Part shown: one piece after another, positions 38,083-48,414 of the stretch
How the letters are laid out: the number at the start of each line of letters is the position of its first letter
Position numbering within the stretch: position 1 is the first letter of the stretch
From: Rhizophagus irregularis
Taxonomy: Eukaryota > Glomeromycota > Glomeromycetes > Glomerales > Glomeraceae
NCBI RefSeq assembly: GCF_026210795.1
Contig: NC_089452.1
Coordinates: 2,480,001-2,544,000, forward strand
Direction: 5' to 3'
DNA length: 64,000 bases
Program-made: the position numbers and the translations under genes
The notes under the pieces: model-generated
Databases searched by the model: none
Seen by the model: the letters and a program-made list of their open reading frames with translations, nothing else
What the model was told of the DNA's origin: nothing

Positions 38083-38659
38083 TAATTGTTTTTTCTATTT
38101 ACTGGATTATGATAAATTAATGCAATTTATAATATTTACATTTATAATGCTAACTAAATTTACAAAAACAGACATAAATGTTCGTTTTTATAATTCTGAC
38201 CCAAATTTAATTCTGGCCAAATTTTGCTGGGCAAAATTATCTTAATTCTGGCCAAATTAATGTGTAACCTCAAAAAAATTTTGCCTTTTTTATAGTTATA
38301 AGGTGGTACAAAATATATGTTAGTGCAATCCTTACTGTTGAGTTTAGAATAAATATCCAGTCAAAAGTTATAAAATTGCCTTATTTGTAATTAAATGTTG
38401 GTAAGTTATATGGACCAATCAGATCTCATGGGCTTTGCAAGAACCAAAAATTTTTCTTTTTCGAATTTAAAGTAACTTTATGTGATAAAGTCCCCAATGG
38501 TATGCAGGTAAACAGTTTTTGCAATAAATAGAACGATTTGGTCAGAATTATATTTAATTCGGGCTGGTGGTCAAACTATGTAATTTATAAGCTGAAAATT
38601 TCTGCACAAAATTTCAGCTAAGAAACTGCCCATAGGATAAATGCCCATGAAATTTGATT

Positions 38660-38931
38660 GGTTCACAATTTTGTCCATGATTTGATGAAATTTGATTGGC
38701 TCATATAAAACGGACAATTTTGTTCATGATTTAATAAAATTTGATTGGTTCATATAAAATGGACAATTTTGTTCATGATTTGATAAAATTTGATTGGCTC
38801 ATATAAAACGGACAATTTTGTCCAACCAAATTAACTTAATTCTGGCCGGTCATATTAATTTTAGCTAGAAATTACCGCATATTAGGTAAATTATTTGATG
38901 AAATTTGATTGGTTCATATAAAATGGACAAT
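38660..38931. repeat. Inverted 49-bp units left of P3
   Basis: Three units of TTTGATTGGCTCATATAAAA and GGACAATTTTGTCCATG, in opposite orientation to the array at 33935-34460, then a diverged piece with TTCTGGCCGG. P3 is inserted after ATGGACAAT; ACAAT is the likely 5-bp duplication. Confidence 0.65.
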
Positions 38932-39386
38932 GTCGTCGGGCTGGTAGTGTGTCTCGCTACGCTCACCCCACCTCGGCCAGGGCCTCGCAGTACCTACATC
39001 TCCCCTCCGTGGGGTAGGAATCCCCTATATCTGTCACCATCTGTCATTAACATCTGTCATATAATAATATACTAAAAAAGAATGAAATAAGGGAAAAGAG
39101 AGGAAAATACGATAGAATCAGAGGGGTATGACAGATATGACGGATATGACAGATGTTTCAGAAAAATCGGGAGAGGATACTCCCAGAAAAAAGTTTTGAT
39201 TTTACCCCCCAGATCTGTCATTCTGTCATAGATCTGTCATATGATCAGGATTCAGTCTATTCATCTGTCGGAAGCAGTGAGATAGCAAACCGAGTAAACA
39301 GGTAGGTTAATAGCCCCTAGAAGGTCTGTAAAGCCACAGAGAGATAACCGGGTAGAAGCGCGGATCTTTGGAAAAAATACATTCGG
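38932..39386. repeat. Terminal region of P3 (type B), left end
   Basis: A hairpin cluster (38932-39035) with stems GGCC-AG-GGCC and CCCC-TCCGT-GGGG is followed by ATCTGTCAT/GATATGACAGATG units, a C6 run, and GCAGTGAGATAGCAAACC ... CCCCTAGAAGGTCTGTA. The inner block is shared with P4 (43795-43855), not with P1 or P2. The right TIR is beyond the window. Confidence 0.72.
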
Positions 39387-39420
39387 CAATTGAAGATTAG
39401 GTAACTATAAGTAACATACA

Positions 39421-39936
39421 ATGATAAACTTACACGCCGCCACTTCTCTTGCCGAAGATCTTGGTCTCGATCTTGTAGACATCTATGGAATCCGTAAATG
39501 GATCCAAATGCAGGCTTCGCCCTTCAACGACCCGGACATAGTAAGAGAGATGGTCAGAAACCTTCCGATCAAAGAATTCGGAAAACATCTCAAGATAAAC
39601 AGACTCTGGTACAACGGTTGTAAAGCCGAGTTGTGGAAGCGATATAAAGAAGCTGAGGAGGTATACAAACAGGCAGTAGACTACCACAGGGAGGCCATTG
39701 GCAATTTCAATGAAGCCGATCAGAAAAAATACACTAGGTTCGCAGGAATGGTGGCAGTAGAAAGAGCTCTTCTCAGATGTGGCTTTATAACGCAAGAGTC
39801 CGACTGGGAGAAATGGACTCAAATAACGTACAACATCCAATTGCTTAAGGAAGGCCGCACTCTTGATGACTCGGACGATGAATCAGATGATGGAGAGGTA
39901 TCTCTCGATGACTCGGATGATGAGGAATACTTTTAG
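39421..39936 (+). CDS. F-box-like protein with acidic tail (171 aa), P3
   Basis: This is the longer version of the P2 protein at 31791-32228: it begins MINLHAATSLAEDLGLD, then DIVREMVRNLPIKEFGKHL (about 40-58), KAELWKRYKEAEEVYKQAV, and the DDSDDESDDGEVS tail. CAATTGAAGA lies at 39387-39396, followed by TAACTATAAGTAACAT, 24 bases before the ATG. Possible adaptor to the host ubiquitin system; the F-box match is moderate. Confidence 0.6.
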   Translation: MINLHAATSLAEDLGLDLVDIYGIRKWIQMQASPFNDPDIVREMVRNLPIKEFGKHLKINRLWYNGCKAELWKRYKEAEEVYKQAVDYHREAIGNFNEADQKKYTRFAGMVAVERALLRCGFITQESDWEKWTQITYNIQLLKEGRTLDDSDDESDDGEVSLDDSDDEEYF

Positions 39937-39945
39937 AAGGCGGTA

Positions 39946-40265
39946 CTAATCCGTCTTCCTCTTTTTTGCCTCCTTAAGGCATTTATCAATACACTGCTTA
40001 CACGTGTCATCAGAATCTAAGATTTTCTGCCCGAGTTTTTTGCATTGCCGATTGTACGCCGTCTGATGTCTTTTAGCCGCAGTTTCTTTTTCTTCTCCTT
40101 GGTTTTCTTTTTGATAACCCAGTCTATCCCAGTAAAAGTATTCTTATGCATACCACAAACTGTGCAATCACCATGCAGCCGGTAACGCCCATTTGTGGTC
40201 ATATCTTGTATTTCACTAGCAGTCTCGGTTTCCTTCTTACACTTTAGGCAGTAAAATCGTGTCAT
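39946..40265 (-). pseudogene. Small zinc-ribbon protein (DUF5679-like), broken copy, P3
   Basis: The CxxC pairs and NGRYRLHGDCTVCG segment match P1. The copy looks broken, about once. It ends 9 bases from the F-box-like gene, as in P2. Confidence 0.7.
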
Positions 40266-40309
40266 TTTAAGATTTGAAGTCCAAAATCTTTCCTTTAATT
40301 TGTCGTAAT

Positions 40310-41401
40310 ATGTCGCAATTAGAGAATTACTACAAATACTACAATCTCTCCGGAGTACCAGCACGAATTCTAAAAGGTGAGGAGCACTACAACCTATACA
40401 AAAAGCCCCTAAAGGAGAAGTCATCAGAGCGTCCACGAGTAGTTGTATGGAAACCAAATGCGACGCATCAGGCAGATCTCGCAGAGATGCCAGTCGACCC
40501 CAAAGGATTCCACTATTTCCTCGTATTGGTGGAAGTCGCGGGTAAACGAGTCGACGCAGAACCCCTAAAGGATAAAACTGCAAATAGGGTTCTCAATGGA
40601 TTTGTTAAAATCTACAGAAGAAATCGCATTAAGCCACCAACACATCGAATAGAGACAGACTCTGGATCAGAATTCACCAATGATCAGGTACGTGATTTTT
40701 TCCTGAACAGCCTAGGGGTGATGATGAGGTTTGGAGAACCGGGAAGACACAAACAGCAATCATACGCTGAACGAGCTATCCAAGCTATTCAAGAACCCCT
40801 TCTCAAACGAATGGTAGCACAGGAGTTGAAGACCGGGGTGACATCCGTGGAATGGTCAGAAGATTTCCATGATGTGGTTAGTAAAATAGATGAAATCTGG
40901 CAAAGAAATCTCCCAGACATTCCGACTGGATCACCAAAAGTGTCAAAAAAGACGGACCTTCTCTCTGAAGGAACGCGTGTCCGAGTAAAGTTAGATGAAC
41001 CTATCTCAGTACTCGGTAATAAACTTCATGGAAAATTTCGTACAGGTGACATAAGATGGAATCCCAATATTCGTGTCATCAAAAAAATGATACTCTCACC
41101 CGAACAACCTCCTACGTATCTTCTTGATGGACCACACGGGCGACTAGGTGTATCCAGATGTGCGTACACCCGAAAAGAGTTGCAGATTGTTCCAGAAAAT
41201 GAATATCCCCCACCTGACTCTGTGATAAGAGGGCAACCCGAAAGATTTGTACCTGAGCGGATACTCCGGCATCGCATCAGGAAGGGTCGAGACCAGTATC
41301 TAGTCAAGTGGGAACGATACCCAGATACCGAAGCCACTTGGGAACCCGCTGACCGGTTGGAGGAGGATGTCCCTGCCTTAATCCGCAAGTTTTGGGAATA
41401 A
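40310..41401 (+). CDS. DDE integrase with chromodomain, P3
   Basis: The protein has 363 residues from ATG 40310. It is very close to the P2 integrase (shares the ENEYPPPDSVIRGQPERF version of the region before the chromodomain). DDE residues and chromodomain are in place; the frame is open. Confidence 0.88.
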   Translation: MSQLENYYKYYNLSGVPARILKGEEHYNLYKKPLKEKSSERPRVVVWKPNATHQADLAEMPVDPKGFHYFLVLVEVAGKRVDAEPLKDKTANRVLNGFVKIYRRNRIKPPTHRIETDSGSEFTNDQVRDFFLNSLGVMMRFGEPGRHKQQSYAERAIQAIQEPLLKRMVAQELKTGVTSVEWSEDFHDVVSKIDEIWQRNLPDIPTGSPKVSKKTDLLSEGTRVRVKLDEPISVLGNKLHGKFRTGDIRWNPNIRVIKKMILSPEQPPTYLLDGPHGRLGVSRCAYTRKELQIVPENEYPPPDSVIRGQPERFVPERILRHRIRKGRDQYLVKWERYPDTEATWEPADRLEEDVPALIRKFWE

Positions 41402-41415
41402 AAAATAAATATTCC

Positions 41416-42147
41416 CTATTTTTTGTCTCCTCGATTCACGTCAGAAACTATCGGGATAAAAACATTCTTCTCATTACAAGTAAGGGTGATATGTTCACGT
41501 GATTCATGGACATCATAATTGTAACGTTTCAGACACGTCCGGCTCAATCCAATCTCCCTATGCTTGTAATCGCTTAAAACCGCGAGATTCTCAGTGATTA
41601 CACAATCAGGGGTTAGTTTGATTGACACACCTTTTACCATGCCGAATGTCCTACCAGAACCCGGAGCGCCGGATATGTTATGTGTAATACTCTTGTCGAT
41701 ATCCAACCCTAATTCTTCAGCGGCTTCCCTCTGAATAAAAGACGCGTTAGCACAAGTGTCTGCTAAACACTGAATTGCTATCCCATTGACCTCCCCATCC
41801 AGCGCTAAAAGATCTTTAGTATTCTCCAAACGAGCTATGTCAATATCCATCGGATCATCTTCCCTGATATCCTCCTTACGGTCTTCTTGTTTTTCCTCAA
41901 CTAGGTCTTCCAGAATCTCCGTACTTTTACGAGCAGACTTTAATTCTTCCCGAAGAATCTCGCGGAGTAATTTTCTAAAATCTGCAGACCTTAATAAACT
42001 TAATGAATCATTTTTGGTGACGGCTTTTATAAGTGTGGGCTTACTACTAGTAACCTTCACAGGAATCTTAATAGGAGTCATTTTAACTGATTTTTTTGGA
42101 ACAGATTTAAGAAGTTTCGAGATACTTACACCCTTATCCGAGTTTAC
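41416..42147 (-). CDS. Retropepsin-like aspartic protease domain, P3
   Basis: Like P2 (DTCANASF, GSGRTFGMVKG), with three extra residues in the acidic linker (EKQEDRKEDIRED). The frame opens in the A9 run at the gag end. Confidence 0.7.
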   Translation of the reverse strand, partial: VNSDKGVSISKLLKSVPKKSVKMTPIKIPVKVTSSKPTLIKAVTKNDSLSLLRSADFRKLLREILREELKSARKSTEILEDLVEEKQEDRKEDIREDDPMDIDIARLENTKDLLALDGEVNGIAIQCLADTCANASFIQREAAEELGLDIDKSITHNISGAPGSGRTFGMVKGVSIKLTPDCVITENLAVLSDYKHREIGLSRTCLKRYNYDVHESREHITLTCNEKNVFIPIVSDVNRGDKK

Positions 42148-43455
42148 TTTTTTTTTGTACTTCGAACCGCACAAATCCGAAAACCACCTTCCTCATCGGG
42201 AACAATTTTCAAGTCATCAAAACTCGCGGTATTAGTATCAATATCCATAGCATCATCATTAAGATCGAGGTTTCTCATTGCTCGGGCTAATTCCAGATCA
42301 TCGCGTCTATCTTTAGCCTTCTGAAGTCTCTTTGGAAATCTTTTAGACGTCTCATATCCCATAATAAGATCAATAACATGTTGATCATCCTCACTAGTCC
42401 ACTCAGGAGCATCAGGGTCACCAGGGTCATCACCAAAATTATGATCTACATAACCATCATCCCAATCAGGATCCTGATGATCCTGAACAACGCGTGGCCG
42501 TGGCTTTGGCCGAACAGGTTTAATCTGTTGTCTATAGACCGGTGGTTTACGAACTGGCTTAGATGCTTGTAATTGTTTAAATTGTGCCTGGAAATTCTTG
42601 GTAAGTTCCTCGGCTTGTGCCTTGAGCAATTCTTGTAATCGTTCTTGAGTAATAACGTCTGTCGACCTTTGTATTACAGCACCTTCGTGTGGAGTCACGG
42701 GATGAGTATAGCCAGCCAATTCCTCTTTTTTAGCCTTTTCAATACCCTGACGCCTTTGTAATCCATAGAACATTTCGCCCTTTCGTCGCTCAAGATCACT
42801 TAATCTATCGATTAATGTATTAAGAGGTGCCGCCCCGATTCTGGAAGCTTCAATAACGTTTTCCGGCAAAAGTCCTCTATAGAACTGGTCAGTAACCATA
42901 ATTCGATTATATCCTACAATATCCCCAGCCCTCTCAACTCGCTTATAGTAAGATCGAACAGGTTCACCTTGTTCCTGGTAAAGATTACTAAATCGTATCT
43001 GAAGTCTTTCTTCCACGACGGTTGGAAAATTTGTACGCATATGCATAAATGCTTGATCCAGGAGAATCCCCTGTAAGACTATTGGTTGATTCTGGGCAGC
43101 AGCATTAAATGGACCTCCATGATTTCCCAACCCATTAACGGGTTGATGAGTAGGACGTCCGCCCGCACGCCTCCACTGCTCTTCAACTTTAAAATTCGTT
43201 CTAACGATATCAGCGCGTGATGGGAAAAATGTTTCTCCAACGGTTCTCGCCGCATTAGCTAAAATCCTTGAATATACATCAGCATCAGACCCGGGTAAGT
43301 AAGTACCAATATGTAATCCATTAGCAACCTCAGGAACAGCCAAAGCTCTGAATGCTCGGCGAGTGGCACCGGCTCCACCATTTGCAGCAGCCACTAACCG
43401 AATATTCGAGAGTTCCCAATTTTTTCCAGTAAGTTCTGCATCAAACCACCTCGCC
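42144..43455 (-). pseudogene. Gag-like protein type II, main part, split by P4 insertion, P3
   Basis: This is the same protein as P2 28095-29591, from the capsid-like core to the acidic tail. The N-terminal part lies at 57782-57966 on the other side of P4. Insertion of P4 separates the two. Confidence 0.78.
43451..43455. repeat. 5-bp target-site duplication of P4, left
   Basis: TCGCC before GTCGTC, repeated at 57777-57781 after GACGAC. Confidence 0.85.
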
Positions 43456-43916
43456 GTCGTCGGTCTGGATGTGGGTCTCGCTACCGCTCACCCACCTCGG
43501 ACTCACGTCCTCGCAGTACCTACTTGGGCCTTAATGGCCCTGGAATCCCCATATATCCACCACAATCTGGGACAACATCTGGAACAAATATATATACCAA
43601 ATAACTAGAAAAAAATAGAAAAGGAAGCAATAACGGATATAGTGAGAGGGTTGTCCCGGATGTGGCAGATGTGGCAGATGTTTCAGAAAAATTATGAGAG
43701 GACATCCCCCCAGAAAAAGTTTTATTTTTACCCCCCAGATCCGCCACATCCGGAACATCTGGAACAAGTCAGGATTCCGTCTAATAATCTGTTGGAGGCA
43801 GTGAGATAGCAAACCAGGTAAGTTAGCAGGTAAGCCCCTAGAAGGTCTATAGAGCCAGTAAGACCAACCCCGTCCTGCCCCCGTCAGAAAAAATAAGTAA
43901 TTGAACAATGGGTATT
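43456..43916. repeat. Left terminal inverted repeat of P4 (type B)
   Basis: Inverse of 57317-57776. Tip: hairpins GTGGG...CCCAC, GGAC-TCAC-GTCC, GGGCC-TTAAT-GGCCC. Inner part: GATGTGGCAGATGTGGCAGA and CCGCCACATCCGGAACATC, then GCAGTGAGATAGCAAACC. The innermost AAATAAGTAATTGAACAATG matches the innermost part of the P1 TIR. Confidence 0.88.
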
Positions 43917-43954
43917 GAGAATAGAGCATAACAAGATAAGTTTAGAAGGTAGTA

Positions 43955-44275
43955 CTAATCCGTCTTCCTCTTTTTTGCCTCCTTAAGGCATTTATCAATA
44001 CACTGTTTACACGCATCATCAGAATCTAAGATTTTCTGTCCAAGTTTTTTGCATTGCCGATTGTAAGCAGTCTGCTGTCTCTTAGCAGCGGTTTCTTTCT
44101 TTTTCTCCTTAGTCTTCTTCTTGATCATCCAGTCTATTCCAGTAAAAGTATTCTTATGCATACCACAAATTGTGCAGTCACCATGCAGCCGGTAACGCCC
44201 ATTTGTAGTCATATCTTGTATTTCACTAGCCGTTTCAGTTTCCTTCTTGCACTTTAGGCAGTAAAAACGTGTCAT
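43955..44275 (-). CDS. Small zinc-ribbon protein (DUF5679-like), P4
   Basis: The 106 residues match P1 with few changes; CxxC pairs and the Lys-rich tail are intact. Divergent from integrase with 44 bases between ATGs. Confidence 0.7.
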   Translation of the reverse strand: MTRFYCLKCKKETETASEIQDMTTNGRYRLHGDCTICGMHKNTFTGIDWMIKKKTKEKKKETAAKRQQTAYNRQCKKLGQKILDSDDACKQCIDKCLKEAKKRKTD

Positions 44276-44319
44276 TTTAAGATTTGAAGTCTAAAACCAT
44301 TCCTTTAATTTGTTGTAAT

Positions 44320-45411
44320 ATGTCACACTTAGAGAATTACTATAAGTACTACAATCTCTCCGGAGTACCAGCACGAATTCTAAAAGGTGAAGAGCACTAC
44401 AACCTATACAAAAAGCCCCTAAAGGAAAAGTCAACAGAACGCCCAAAGGTAATTGTATGGAAACCAAATGCAACACATCAGGCAGATCTTGCAGAAATGC
44501 CAGTTGACCCCAAAGGATTCCACTATTTTCTCGTAGTGGTGGAAGTTGCAGGAAAGAGAGTTGATGCAGAACCCCTAAAGGATAAGACTGCAAATAGAGT
44601 TCTAAACGGGTTTGTCAAAATCTACAGAAGAAATCGTATTAAGCCACCAACACACAGACTGGAGACAGACTCCGGATCAGAATTCACTAACGACCAGGTA
44701 CGTGATTTTTTCCTGAACAGCCTAGGGGTAATGATGAGGTTCGGAGAGCCAGGAAGGCATAAACAGCAATCTTATGCTGAAAGAGCTATCCAAGCCATCC
44801 AAGAACCCCTTCTTAAACGAATGGTAGCACAGGAGTTGAAAACCGGGGTGACATCCGTGGAATGGTCAGAAGATTTCCATAATATAGTGAGTAAAGTAAA
44901 TGAACTCTGGCAGAGAAATCCCCCAGACATTCCGACAGGATCACCCAAAGTGTCAAAAAAGACGGATCTCCTCTCTGAAGGAGCACGTGTCAGAGTCAAG
45001 TTAGATGAACCTATCTCAGTACTCGGTAATAAACTTCACGGAAAATTCCGTACAGGAGACATAAGATGGAACCCAAACATTCGTGTAATCAAAAAAATGA
45101 TACTCTCACCCGAACAGCCTCCTACATATCTCCTTAATGGACCACATGGTCGATTAGGTGTATCCAGATGTGCATATACCCGAAAGGAATTGCAAGTAGT
45201 TCCTATTAATGAAAAGCCTCCACCTGACTCTGTGATAAGAGGACAACCTGAAAGATTTATTCCTGAGCAGATACTTCGGCATCGCATTAGAAAAGGTCAA
45301 GACCAGTATTTGGTTAAGTGGGAGCGCTATCCAGACACTGAGGCTACTTGGGAACCTGCTGACCGGTTGAAGGAGGATGTCCCTGACTTAATTCGCAAAT
45401 TTTGGGAATAA
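44320..45411 (+). CDS. DDE integrase with chromodomain, P4
   Basis: The protein has 363 residues from ATG 44320 (MSHLENYYKYYN). It is close to P1 (STERPKVIVWKPN version), and the frame is open with all DDE residues. Converges on the protease, 25 bases apart. Confidence 0.88.
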   Translation: MSHLENYYKYYNLSGVPARILKGEEHYNLYKKPLKEKSTERPKVIVWKPNATHQADLAEMPVDPKGFHYFLVVVEVAGKRVDAEPLKDKTANRVLNGFVKIYRRNRIKPPTHRLETDSGSEFTNDQVRDFFLNSLGVMMRFGEPGRHKQQSYAERAIQAIQEPLLKRMVAQELKTGVTSVEWSEDFHNIVSKVNELWQRNPPDIPTGSPKVSKKTDLLSEGARVRVKLDEPISVLGNKLHGKFRTGDIRWNPNIRVIKKMILSPEQPPTYLLNGPHGRLGVSRCAYTRKELQVVPINEKPPPDSVIRGQPERFIPEQILRHRIRKGQDQYLVKWERYPDTEATWEPADRLKEDVPDLIRKFWE

Positions 45412-45436
45412 AAAAAAATAGAAGAATTAAAGGGTC

Positions 45437-46177
45437 TTATTTTTTATCCCCTCGATTAGCATCAGGAACTATCGGGATAAAAACATTCTTCCCATCACAG
45501 GTAAAGGCTATATGTTCACGTGATTCATGGACATCATAATTGTAACGTTTCAGACACGTTCGGCTTAACCCAATTTCCCTATGCTTGTAACCACTTAAGA
45601 CTGCAAGGTCCTCAGTGATAGCATAATCAGGGGTAAGTTTGATTGTCACTCCCTTTACCATGCCGAATGTCCTACCTGTTCCTGAAGCACCAGATATGTT
45701 ATATGTAATACTCTTGTCAATATCCAACCCTAATTCCTCAGCAGCTTCTCTCTGAATAAAAGACGCATTAGCACAAGTGTCTGCTAAACACTGAATTGCT
45801 ATTCCATTAACCTCCCCATCCAGTGCTAAAAGATCTTTAGTATTCTCTAAACGAGCTATGTCAATATCCATAGGATCATCTACCCTGATATCCTCTTCTT
45901 GTTCCTCCTCAACTAGGTCCTCCGGAATCTCTGTGACTTTTCTAGCAGACAATAACTCCTCCTGAAGAATCTCACGGAGTAATTTCCTAAAGTCTGCAGA
46001 CCTTAACAGGCTTAATAAATCATTCTTAGTAACAGCTTTTGCAGGTGTAAACTTACTACCAGTAACTTTCACAGGAATCTTAACAGGGGTTGCTTTGCCT
46101 TTCAATGGCACACTAGAAGAGCTAACTGCTGTCTTATTTGGGGACGACTTAAGAAGTTTTGAGATACTCGAACCTAC
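45437..46177 (-). CDS. Retropepsin-like aspartic protease domain, P4
   Basis: Nearly identical to P1, with DTCANASF as active-site motif. Opens in the A9 run at the end of gag, without an own ATG. Confidence 0.7.
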   Translation of the reverse strand, partial: VGSSISKLLKSSPNKTAVSSSSVPLKGKATPVKIPVKVTGSKFTPAKAVTKNDLLSLLRSADFRKLLREILQEELLSARKVTEIPEDLVEEEQEEDIRVDDPMDIDIARLENTKDLLALDGEVNGIAIQCLADTCANASFIQREAAEELGLDIDKSITYNISGASGTGRTFGMVKGVTIKLTPDYAITEDLAVLSGYKHREIGLSRTCLKRYNYDVHESREHIAFTCDGKNVFIPIVPDANRGDKK

Positions 46178-47604
46178 TTTTTTTTTGACCCAACACGAAC
46201 CATATAGACATCACCATCTTTTTCTCTCAATTCTACCTTTTCACCAAAACTCGCAGTATCAATGTCCATAGCATCATCATTAAGATCGAGGTTTCTCATT
46301 GCTCGGGCCAAATCCAGATCATCACGTCTATCTTTAGCCTTCTGAAGTTGTTTTGTAAGTATTTTAGACGTCCCACGTTTATATCCCATAATAAGATCAA
46401 TAGCATTTTGATGATCATCCAAAGTCCACTCAGGAGCATCAGGGTCATCACCAACATCATGATCTACATAACCATCATCCCAATCAGGATCCTGAGGATC
46501 CTGAACAACACGTCTCTGTGGTTTTGGTCGAACAGGTTTAATCTGCTGTCTATAGACTGGTGGATTACGAACTGGCCGAGCCTGTAATTGTTTAAATTGC
46601 ACCTGAAAATTCTTGGTAAGTTCGTCAGCTTGAGCCTTAAGTAACTCTTGTAATTGTTCTTGAGTAACCCCAGATGACTTTGATGTCAGTACGACAGGTT
46701 CCTGTTTTCCTAATGGAGGTTGAGTTACATCACTGTAATCTGCTTGAAGTCGTCGATTTCTATCTTGTAACCCCAAGCGCATTTCAGCCCTTCTCCGTTC
46801 TAAATTTCTCAGATGTTTAACCAAGTCATCAGGATTAAGATTACTAAACCTTTCTGCTTCAAAAATATTATCAGCCGAAAGACCTCTAAAGAACTGGTCG
46901 ATAATAAGATCATCAGTTAGTTTTAGTAATTTTCCAGCTCTCTTTACAGTTCTATAAAATGCATCGACTGGCTCATTTTCCTGATAAAGACTGTTAAAAC
47001 GGATACGTTTCTTTTCATCTAAAATAGTTGGGAATTGTGTTCTAAGCCAATAAAGCGCCTGGTTAGGTTTAATACCTGGAAAAACTATAGGATGATTATT
47101 AGCAGCAGCAACACCAGCATCTGCAGTAGCTGGAGCAACTCTATCTGTCGGACGAGCACCAGCTCTTCCCCAAGCTTTATCTCCACCTATTAAATCATGG
47201 GTAGGAATAAATGTTGCTCTAATAGTTGCTAATGCATTATTTATATCTCTTGAATAGATTTGTGCTTCAGACCCATTTACATAGGTACCTGCATTTGGTC
47301 CTCCTGCACCTTCTGGTATTACTAATGCTACAAAAGCAGCTAAATTAGCTCCACCAGCTGAATTAATACTAGAAAGTTCCCAATTTTTTCCTGTAATTTC
47401 TCGATCAAACCATTCAGCCGCTTCACCAGCCATGCAGCTTCTAAGTATACCCATAGCTCTTTTCCAAGACTCTGGTGGCCCTCCAGCAGCGTATGGGTTA
47501 AGATTGATAGTATCAAGATAACCCATATAAAGCCTAACAAATGTATCAATATCATCAGTAGCTTTACCCTCAAAAATTGGCAATCCTATCGCAGTGGTAG
47601 CCAT
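46174..47604 (-). CDS. Gag-like capsid protein, type I (476 aa), P4
   Basis: Same length as P1 and nearly identical. The visible differences cluster around residues 80-120 and 160-170 (for example AQIYSRDINNALATIRATF against AHVYATDVANALVTIRAAF), an exposed-loop-like pattern or a conversion tract. The frame is open. Confidence 0.77.
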   Translation of the reverse strand: MATTAIGLPIFEGKATDDIDTFVRLYMGYLDTINLNPYAAGGPPESWKRAMGILRSCMAGEAAEWFDREITGKNWELSSINSAGGANLAAFVALVIPEGAGGPNAGTYVNGSEAQIYSRDINNALATIRATFIPTHDLIGGDKAWGRAGARPTDRVAPATADAGVAAANNHPIVFPGIKPNQALYWLRTQFPTILDEKKRIRFNSLYQENEPVDAFYRTVKRAGKLLKLTDDLIIDQFFRGLSADNIFEAERFSNLNPDDLVKHLRNLERRRAEMRLGLQDRNRRLQADYSDVTQPPLGKQEPVVLTSKSSGVTQEQLQELLKAQADELTKNFQVQFKQLQARPVRNPPVYRQQIKPVRPKPQRRVVQDPQDPDWDDGYVDHDVGDDPDAPEWTLDDHQNAIDLIMGYKRGTSKILTKQLQKAKDRRDDLDLARAMRNLDLNDDAMDIDTASFGEKVELREKDGDVYMVRVGSKKK

Positions 47605-48383
47605 ATCGTCTCTAGTGGATTGTTTAATATAGGTGGAGGAGGGTTCAATTGTCTAATTCGAAACCATTGTACCTGAATTCTAAGAGCAGCTATCTGTTGG
47701 AAAAGTCTATTCCTAAGTCTCCCTAATGTCTGAATCCCAAAACGCACCCTATTATTAGCATGTGCTAGCTGTACATTAACCTGTCCAAGTTGTGCATTAG
47801 CCAATACAAGTTGTCCTCCAGTCCGAGTAGCCCTCAGCCGCCAATGATTTAAAAGGATATTACCACGATTCACAGCATTTTGAGCCTCATTACGATCCCT
47901 TACTGCTTGAGTATAATCTGCTTGTAATACATTACGTTCATGTCGTGCCTGATTACGTTCACCTATAGCCCGTCGACGAAGCTCTACCATAGTATCATAA
48001 TCTCTTTGCAGGTTATGGTTTTCTTCTATAAAATTATCATTGGCAGCACGTATAATAACTAATTGACGTTCTAAATTAGTAAACGTTTCATCAAATGCAT
48101 TTATCTTACCTTGTGCAAAAACTAACAAATCTTTTGTAATACCAAGTTCTTCATGTTTTGCTTTACAGCGATACATTAATATATTAATAATATGTTTGAT
48201 TTGATTATTTGCCTCCTGTATCTCTGAATCAACAGTTAAACGACCCCTGGTAGTCAATAAATTTGCATGAGCCTTTAGTATTCTAACTAATTCATCATCG
48301 TCTTCTTCATTAGCCAAGTGTGCAGGAGGCGGTCCAGTAGGTTCTGAAGGAGTATAAACTGGAATTGGTGTTGATGTCGACAT
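47586..48383 (-). CDS. Coiled-coil protein upstream of Gag (265 aa), P4
   Basis: Nearly the same as 6805-7602 in P1; open. Overlaps gag by 19 bases and diverges from the ATPase by 31 bases. Confidence 0.7.
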   Translation of the reverse strand: MSTSTPIPVYTPSEPTGPPPAHLANEEDDDELVRILKAHANLLTTRGRLTVDSEIQEANNQIKHIINILMYRCKAKHEELGITKDLLVFAQGKINAFDETFTNLERQLVIIRAANDNFIEENHNLQRDYDTMVELRRRAIGERNQARHERNVLQADYTQAVRDRNEAQNAVNRGNILLNHWRLRATRTGGQLVLANAQLGQVNVQLAHANNRVRFGIQTLGRLRNRLFQQIAALRIQVQWFRIRQLNPPPPILNNPLETIWLPLR

Positions 48384-48414
48384 AGTATTTAAACTAAGTT
48401 AGAATAAAATTCAA

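Larger units (their letters stand above)
36237..38660. repeat. Right arm of the palindrome, with transposon inside
   Basis: This is the inverse of 34543-36004, interrupted at a TA dinucleotide by the element at 37122-38082. The outer end runs into inverted 49-bp units and is cut by P3 at 38932. Confidence 0.8.
38932..43455. mobile_element. P3: Polinton-like element (core type II), left part before the P4 insertion
   Basis: It starts GTCGTCGGGCTGGTAG and reads F-box-like gene, zinc ribbon, integrase, protease and most of gag, where P4 is inserted. The rest continues at 57782. The core is type II like P2, but the subterminal sequence is the P4 type. It shows about one to three breaks besides the P4 insertion. 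Confidence 0.87.

Noticed and set aside
33020-38931. Host gene or non-coding RNA gene between P2 and P3
   Set aside because: No long frame, no tRNA or rRNA pattern and no intron signals were seen; the stretch is explained by repeats and AT-rich spacer.
24771-43455. P2 and P3 as arms of one giant inverted duplication centred on the palindrome
   Set aside because: They face each other and share core type II, but their subterminal repeats are of different type and the flanking bases (TCCTT and ACAAT) differ, so two independent insertions are simpler.
43531-43929. Open frames in the P4 TIRs (also 57273-57712) as small membrane proteins
   Set aside because: The same sequence is in both TIRs, the hydrophobic look comes from repeats rich in T and C, and no related frame exists in type A TIRs.
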